Assembly (NCBI GenBank): GCA_030248065.1
Contig: JASAMV010001249.1
Coordinates: forward strand, 1 to 64,000
Origin: Rhynchonema sp. JSB1_4
Taxonomy: Eukaryota > Nematoda > Chromadorea > Monhysterida > Xyalidae
Direction of reading: 5' to 3'
DNA: 64,000 nucleotides
Positions 57,853-64,000 of the stretch are shown here, piece after piece. Below the pieces are notes generated by a model. That model was not told the origin of the DNA. It worked only from the letters and a program-made list of their open reading frames with translations, and made no database searches. The position numbers and the translations under genes were made by a program. How positions within the stretch are numbered: position 1 is the first letter of the stretch; every line of letters begins with the position of its first letter.

Positions 57853-57935
57853 CACAAACCCTGGATACGTGGTGCATTGCATGCAACACAAAAAAGAAAT
57901 AAACCATTCCTGTGAAGTGATTTCGGACACAAAAT

Positions 57936-60310
57936 TCAAGAGCATCCACACCGCGTTACTGATATCCTCGGCAGATGACTGAGCGTAACGTCCCCTGCAA
58001 GAGCTCGGTGGATTACCTGAGCAATAGCATGCAAAATTTGACCATTACCAATTAATTTTTACAAACCGTGGTTATCCATGTATACTATCTTGATCCCCTT
58101 TGTGTAACCCAACGGAGTGCAACAGCTGGTGGCTATCTGCCTCGACTCTTCTTGAACAAGCATGTTGCTTCTAGCTGCAGCTGAACTCGTTTTGTTCCGT
58201 TGTTCTGCTGCCACTTTTAGGACCTTCCGACGCAACAGCGCGTGTAACGTTTGCTCTTCACCAGCCCACTTGGCGCGACAGTGACCCACACAGAAATGCA
58301 CACGGAACAAACTCGGCGCGATGACAAAGTCGAATCCGATATCAGAGAAGGCCAGCTAAACTTGCAAATTTCGTGTTGCCACGGACAATGCCTTACAAGC
58401 TCCAACTGTGAATAGTTAAATAGTGTAAAGGCAAACTACACCAACACGAGCCCGATTTCGAAGGTGGTGTGTATTCAAAACGAATAGAAACAGAAAATGA
58501 TCATGCTCCACCTTGTGTTCTTCAACGTGTAACAATTTCAAAACCAGTAGCCATGTCCGGATGTTTCACTATTCTGCTAGCTGCGAAATCAAGCTCATGT
58601 TGGTGTAGTTTGCCTTCATACCTCATATGCTCGTCTACAGCAATTACGGCTCGCGCTGCTCTCACAATCATTATCGTTGTTTTCTACGCGAACCGTTTTC
58701 ACCTTCGGTGTTATTTCGAATGTAATTTTCTGGGAACAGAATAAGAAAGCTCAGGCAACCGTTTGTTGATAAAGAACAAAGCAAATTGGAAACAACCTGG
58801 TCCCATGTATAGGTGATGTTAGGCGTCCTTTTTAGTATTGGGTGTTCTGTGACATCTGAATTCTGTGCACGGACTTTAAGCATAAATCCAAAGTTTGAAT
58901 CGGGGTTGTTAGCCCATCTGTCCGCAGCCTCTTGTAGGGACGGTACCGTAACCCACACAAAGCTGTAAGTAGCTGGGATAACCTGCAAAAGATTGTGGAC
59001 CTGTTGCTTTGGAACTGTTAAACTTTCAGTTTTTAATGAGAAATATAATACTAAAATAAAACAGAGATGGACCAAGGTCACTCACCATGCCTTCGTTAAT
59101 GTAGATAGCATCTCCAATTTCAGTTATTGTATCGTACGTGTAAATATGCACAGTGAATGGCACCGATTGGTTCATGGGGCTGCCAGCTGGACGATCTACG
59201 CCAAAACGAAGCGTGGCATTCTTGAACGTCTTGCCAGCGTGACCAGATATGTCGAAAAAAACTCGCTCACTGGCTATGGGATCAGCGAATGTTTCTGAAG
59301 GATAGACACTGTGTACATGAGTACTGTTTTGTTTACTGTGTGTCGTTGAAGGGGGAGTGCAAAAACACTTTGGCGCACATAACAGTTGTCTAATTAATGC
59401 AGTGCGTAAGATGACATCTTGACAATTACTTTCTAAAAACACTACATGATAGTTTTCTGTCCGAAATTACGGCCCGAAAGTGATAGTTTGGTCATGCGAA
59501 TTCGACCAGTGCAGCAGCCCTGTTACTTGAACTTCCTGACGACCCCAACTCGGAGTCGATTTTCGGAAACACCTATACACCTGGTAGGGGATGGGAAAGA
59601 CCCACACCCAAACACTTGCCGTACCCTAGTCAATTTCAGGCATAAAGTATAACTTTTGAACGGCTATTTTCGTTCGATTTGATTATTAGAGTATATCGTT
59701 GCGTTTCAAACATATACTCGAAAACGCTTTATGCGTGGTGCGACTATTGCGCTCCCCTTTTTACCGTAATTAAGCAAGTAACGCCAGTTGTCTTGTCTAT
59801 GTACCTTGAAGTCTGCTGGATTCACCAATCATATCGAATTCGTTTCCATTTACCATGCCCCTTCCTGTGACAGTACGTTTGGGTCGCCGTGCAATGTTTT
59901 GACGCGCTTCTCTCAAGCCACACAATTCAGGTTCATGATTTTTACTGCACCAGTCCACGAAAGAAGCCCGTCTTTTTTCAAGGGTGACATCGGGCAAATC
60001 ATTGAGATCCAGATGGAGAGAGGAGGCCAACAATCGAGCAGTGAGATCAACGCCGATAATATTATCTGAAACAGACAAAAACAATTACCCAAAACGCCTT
60101 GAGGAACATATACGACTTACGGGTACATTGTCGTGCTTTTATAAACGCGCTTCAAAGTGGAGAAGGTAAAAACGTCGTACCATAGCACTGCTTCTTTGCA
60201 TCGGAATCGCTCATTCCATCACAAGCGGTAATGACATGATCAAGTGTGTATGTTTTGTTCGTGTTAGCACACCGGAAACCAATAAAAAATATGACAGCAA
60301 CTTTGAACAT
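57936..60310 (-). CDS. TGF-beta superfamily ligand precursor (406 aa)
   Basis: Seven exons in coding order: 60310-60181, 60065-59826, 59294-59086, 58982-58797, 58729-58622, 58355-58067, 57994-57936; phases agree. The N terminus MFKVAVIFFIGFRCA is a signal peptide. The propeptide shows FFDISGHAGKTFKNATLRFG, TYSFVWVTVPSL and NPDSNFGFMLKV. The mature domain has the cystine-knot pattern with nine cysteines: NDCESSASRNCCRRAYE, FSDIGFDFVIAPSLFRVHFC, CVGHC, SCCTPLGYTKGIKIVYMDNH, and the C-terminal RCGCS. Nine cysteines with an N-terminal pair fit the TGF-beta/activin branch rather than the seven-cysteine BMPs. The loop before CCTP is ~50 residues, longer than usual, with an NKT glycosylation site. 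I see no clear RxxR directly before the mature cysteines; RRPKR occurs in the early propeptide. A MITE lies in the intron 7 bp from the exon 5 donor. Confidence 0.92.
58429..58615. mobile_element. 187-bp MITE, AGGCAAAC family, copy 2
   Basis: Same length and orientation as 17304-17490. It begins AGGCAAACTACACCAACACG and ends TTGGTGTAGTTTGCCT. It fills part of an intron of the TGF-beta gene and ends 7 bp before the exon donor on the minus strand. Confidence 0.8.
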
Positions 60311-60476
60311 TTCTTAAATGCTTGTGGAATTATTCGTTGATATTCACCTGGAATTCAATTCTCTTAGTTTAGTTAAACACTGTACATACTATTCGCGCGG
60401 GCGCTGGGTCAGTTATTTTCTCACAGCAAAGCACAATTAACAATTATGCATCCAGAAACACCAAAGTGCCACTTAA

Positions 60477-61352
60477 GGCCGCATTCACAATGCAGCGCGT
60501 TAGCGTGTTGCTGATTAGCGTGCACGCTTTTTCCGCACGCTTTTGCACTCACAACGGAAAATTGAAAAAGCGCGTTAGCGTGCACGCTTATCAGTGACAC
60601 GCTAACGCGCTAATCAGCAAAACGCGTTTGCATTCACAATGCCCGTTGGTCTGGGTGTTGGCAAATGCCGAATTTTTTTATTTCTTTGTTTTGAAAACGG
60701 CAACCAATCGTTTTCAAGATTCATTAAAACTTATTTTGATTCTAAAGGAACATTTTCCTCATATGGAAAATCTAGCTAGTCGCGACATGAACAATCCATG
60801 CGCGCAATACAGTCTCCTTGTCGTGTCATGCATCACAATTACACCACCAAAGAGGATACACAACACATAAGCAGATAAACAACGTTCTGCGCAACGTTTG
60901 CTTGCAGCTAATATAACAGCAGCCGAAACTGTTTGCATCAATCGATTGATAGCGTAAAAAGATATGCTGCTAAGCATCAAAATCAAACAAAAATATTCTC
61001 AGTGAACGCAGCAGGCTTTATTTCCTATGTTTTCACCTTTTTCGTGGTCTGATAATGTTTTCAAATTAAATTATAAACTTTAGAACACGCGCATCCAGTG
61101 CTAACGCGCAAAAAAATTAGAACCAGTCCTAATCGTGAAAAGCGCGTTAGCGTGCACGCTACCGCGCCAACGCGCTAATCAGCTTTGCATTGTGAATGCA
61201 AAAGCGCGTTGCGCATCTGCGCGTTAGCGTGCGAGAAAACTTGCTCGCACGCTAACGCGCTAATCAGCTTTTTCCATTGTGAATGCAAAAGCGTGCGCAT
61301 CTCGCACGCTAACGCGCTAACACGCTAACGCGCTTGCATTGTGAATGCGGCC
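60477..61352. mobile_element. Harbinger-type non-autonomous element, 876 bp, TAA duplication
   Basis: The element begins GGCCGCATTCACAATGCA and ends TTGCATTGTGAATGCGGCC, flanked by TAA on both sides (60474-60476, 61353-61355). Next to each end are repeated GCGCGTTAGCGTGCACGCT motifs in both orientations, dense at 60500-60640 and 61140-61335, which look like multiple subterminal transposase-binding sites. The interior is AT-rich with no transposase. Confidence 0.85.
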
Positions 61353-61770
61353 TAAGAGTGAATCACGTAATAAGCATGAAGCCCAGCGAATACGGCGCAG
61401 ACTTCAACAACATTCTGCTTTGCATGGGGATTGAGTTAAAAACCTATCATCTGTCAAATGGACATGGTGACTCCACCGAAAGTCTGGTTACTCAACAATG
61501 CGAAAGAAAGCAGTCGGGCATTTGCGATTGAATAAAAATATATCACCTACATATAACCGCCAGCTTATCGAAGGTGCTTGGTCATTGGACAGGTGATCTC
61601 GGTGTCACAAGAAAGGTCAAGAAAAGAAGGAATGAGAAGCAGCGGTTTTCAAGAAAGGTCAAAGAAGTGTGAAGAAATCAAATCTTAATCTTCAAATTTC
61701 CGTTACTATTACGGTTACGGATGTGCATTAAAATCCTGCGTCCGAAACTAAAAAAATTAATTATACCAAA

Positions 61771-62013
61771 TATAGTAAATTTCCAAATTCGCTGCCCCAC
61801 AATAAGTACGCCCCATAGTTAATGTCAAGTTCTAAACCCGAAAGTCACCTTTTTGAAACATTTGGGCAACAGACACACGTGCTGCTTGCCAGCCAGCCAG
61901 GCAGCTGTGCGCAATGTTTCAGAACTGCGTGTGGTTAGCAGACGGGTTTAGAACTTGACATTAACTATGGGGCGTACTTTATTGTAGGGCAGCGAATTTG
62001 GAAATTTACTATA
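61771..62013. mobile_element. MITE, TAGTAAATTTCC family, copy C (243 bp)
   Basis: Intact TATAGTAAATTTCCAAATTC ... GAATTTGGAAATTTACTATA termini, TA flanks, interior in the same orientation as copy A. It gives the uninterrupted reference for the nested insertion at 19384-19570. Confidence 0.88.
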
Positions 62014-62089
62014 CCAAAAATTTTATTTTATGCTCTGGATGTTTAATTTTTGGCATAAAAATATTGTTCACATGAACGGATTCTGACAT

Positions 62090-62345
62090 AGCTGTCGTGG
62101 CCGTGGGTACCGAAATCGAGAGACCCGCTTGACGTAACACACATACCTACAATTACCTACAGTACTAGTCGGGACCCGTGCCTACGGCCCGGCTACAGCG
62201 CCGCGCCCGTGTCGTGCCCCCCCCCCGAAGACCCGTTAGCATACCCAAAGCTACCGGTGAAAATTGACCCGTCCGCACCTCCGAGAGGTCACACACATAC
62301 ACACATACATACATACGTCTTCCTGTTTTAGTAGTATAGATAACT
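62090..62345 (+). mobile_element. Probable non-LTR retroelement 3' end
   Basis: A GC-rich block is followed by CACACATACACACATACATACATACGTC and TGTTTTAGTAGTATAGATA. A microsatellite followed by a TAGTATAGATA tail is common at 3' ends of RTE-like LINEs and their SINEs in invertebrates. No reverse transcriptase is present here. Confidence 0.4.
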
Positions 62346-62599
62346 ACAATTGCACACATGTGCTAGGGCAAGTGGGCATTCCTATAGCTGGTGCCCGATA
62401 ATAGCGTTTGGGCCTAATATTTATCTAATGTTTACACTGCTTGCAGCATGTTTGCATTAACTGTGCGTTGGACGTAATAATTTAACTACGATTGACCGCC
62501 GCGAGTATCAGAAAGCAATATCAACGCACCCACCCAGTGGCCATTGCATGGCATATCAAAGTTTAGTAACCACTGTTACGGATATCAAAAAGGTGCGTG

Positions 62600-62940
62600 T
62601 TTCCCCAAAATTTTCAACCCCCTAAAATCCCGATTAAAAATCCTGTCCCCGATCCGGAAATCCCATCAGAATTCTTATTGGGACAACAGACCTGATGGAA
62701 ATGGAGTTGCATTACTTTTTGTTAAAAAAACCATGACAACGAAAATCTGGAAAAAAATTACTGATGACCGACAATATCTGAATTGTGGCTTATTGTGCTT
62801 CCGACTTCCGCGTACGAATGTGAAACATCGCCAATAATGCAATGAATATTACGCAAAAATTCACCCCAATGATTTCAATCCTGTCAAGAAGTTCCGATTC
62901 CGTAAGCAGTCCAGTTCGAGAAGTGATCAGCGCACGTGCT
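62600..62940. mobile_element. Dispersed GATCC-rich element, copy 2
   Basis: Diverged relative of 40485-40950: CAACCCCCTAAAATCCCGAT, GATCCGGAAATCCCATCAG and a right end with CAGTTCGAGAAG. No coding capacity. Confidence 0.45.
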
Positions 62941-64000
62941 GATTATACATGAGGCAGGATATGTGCACCTTTCGTGTTTCAACGCAGCTTCCTTATATCA
63001 GCCAGAACCCAACAGCCGAGTGTTCTTATCATCCATTGGTCACAACCACAAGGTCTCAACAACTATTAAAAATAAATAAGGTCATTATTTGATCCCCATT
63101 ATTCTCATACAGTAACGATGCGAAAAACTATTCAGGGGTGACTAACTCTCCCTGAATGAAAGGAGGTGGGTAATTAGATCAAATTCCTTGGTAACCTGGC
63201 CAAGCCATGTAATTGAATGCTTGCTTGCGTGGTTGATGCACAAAAGAAAAAATTCTAACTATGCTATGTCATCGGATGCTATTTGCCCGTGTGCTATGTG
63301 GCAGAGTAAATCCTTTAAATTCGTGGTATTGCGTGCAATATGTACATACCTTGCTGACAGCGGCAATTTATTCTCACAGAAAAAAAACGGGAACATTCAC
63401 CAAATTAGATTAGCGGTCATCAAACTCCGTGGTGCCTTTGGTCCACTTTTGCAAGATCAGTTGCCATCATGAGCAAGTGATAACTTTTGTGAATGAGCAT
63501 TAGCGCGAAAAAAGCGTTTGCACAATAAACTCACATCAACAGTTAGTGGCCAAAGCACTCAACTGCAATATCCGGGCCGATCCCGAACTGGACCGACGAC
63601 GACTAACACTTTTTACACTGTTCGCTAAGGAAATGTCCCCAATGTCTGTGATCAGCTGAGAATGTTAACAGGTATGTATAATGTAACAAAACAGATGCGA
63701 ACTATATATTAACACCGGAGCAACAAAAATCCGAGTGTTTAACGCCGCCGTTGAGATACTTTGAGTGAAAATTTGGGTATACTGTACAGGCATGGAGCGC
63801 GACAAGAATTTCTACGGAGGACGATAAGAATTTTTACAAGTTTCACAAGTATCAGCATTCATTTCGCCCGCTGTAACTGGTCTCGTTGGCTGTGAATATT
63901 GTGTTATCACCGCTCAAGACAACTGCAGCGTCGGCCAGAACGGCAATTTCCAATAAACGGGAAGCGAATGTTCTGAAATAAACTCTGCTTGTGGTTTCGA
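62941..64000. other. Window end, no gene recognised
   Basis: Short open frames only (for example 63188-63472) without family motifs or convincing splice chains. No RNA gene seen. Confidence 0.5.

Overview
This is a window of animal nuclear genome from an intron-rich invertebrate. Protein genes are split by many short GT-AG introns. I reconstructed eleven genes exon by exon; in each, splice sites, reading phase and family motifs agree. The families (Kunitz/TIL inhibitor, pepsin-like protease, PAN/thrombospondin protein, C-type-lectin-like receptors, HECTD2, FMRFamide-type GPCR, NEK10, bestrophin, TGF-beta ligand) and the TTTCAG-like acceptors fit an ecdysozoan-type invertebrate, but I cannot name the organism from sequence alone.

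Layout. 1-6.4 kb: 230-bp satellite array, homogeneous on the left and decaying to the right, probably running off the left edge. 6.4-9.9 kb: gene-free DNA with a hAT-type MITE bearing an 8-bp target duplication, an inverted repeat and a tRNA-like relic. 9.9-14.2 kb (+): secreted Kunitz-TIL-Kunitz inhibitor whose last intron holds a 155-bp minisatellite and a 279-bp-arm palindrome. 14.8-17.1 kb (+): failed-axon-connections-like GST-fold protein with an intron-containing tRNA-Leu(CAA) inside intron 3. 17.5-24.0 kb (-): aspartic protease whose 3.2-kb intron carries an unrecognised intronless 656-codon ORF on the opposite strand. 24.7-29.0 kb (-): PAN-PAN-TSP1-TSP1 secreted protein. 30.7-33.2 kb (+): tandem pair of single-pass C-type-lectin-like receptors. 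33.6-38.1 kb (-): HECTD2-type ubiquitin ligase. 38.9-40.4 kb (-): unresolved cysteine-rich exons. 41.2-43.8 kb (-): FMRFamide-receptor-like GPCR lacking the DRY motif. 44.5-50.7 kb (-): NEK10-like kinase, 25 exons. 52.2-54.9 kb (-): bestrophin. 57.9-60.3 kb (-): TGF-beta superfamily ligand. 60.4-64 kb: transposon remnants only.

The genes do not form a pathway; they look like ordinary neighbours, most of them (17.5-29 kb and 33.6-60 kb) on the minus strand. The striking layer is mobile DNA in the introns and spacers: several MITE families with readable terminal repeats (hAT-, Harbinger- and TA-duplicating types), SINE-like units, a nested insertion, and two very long, nearly perfect palindromes (279- and 515-bp arms) that would fold into long hairpin RNA if transcribed. 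The best candidates for something undescribed are these two palindromes, the antisense intron-nested ORF, and the satellite with its apparent six-unit periodicity.
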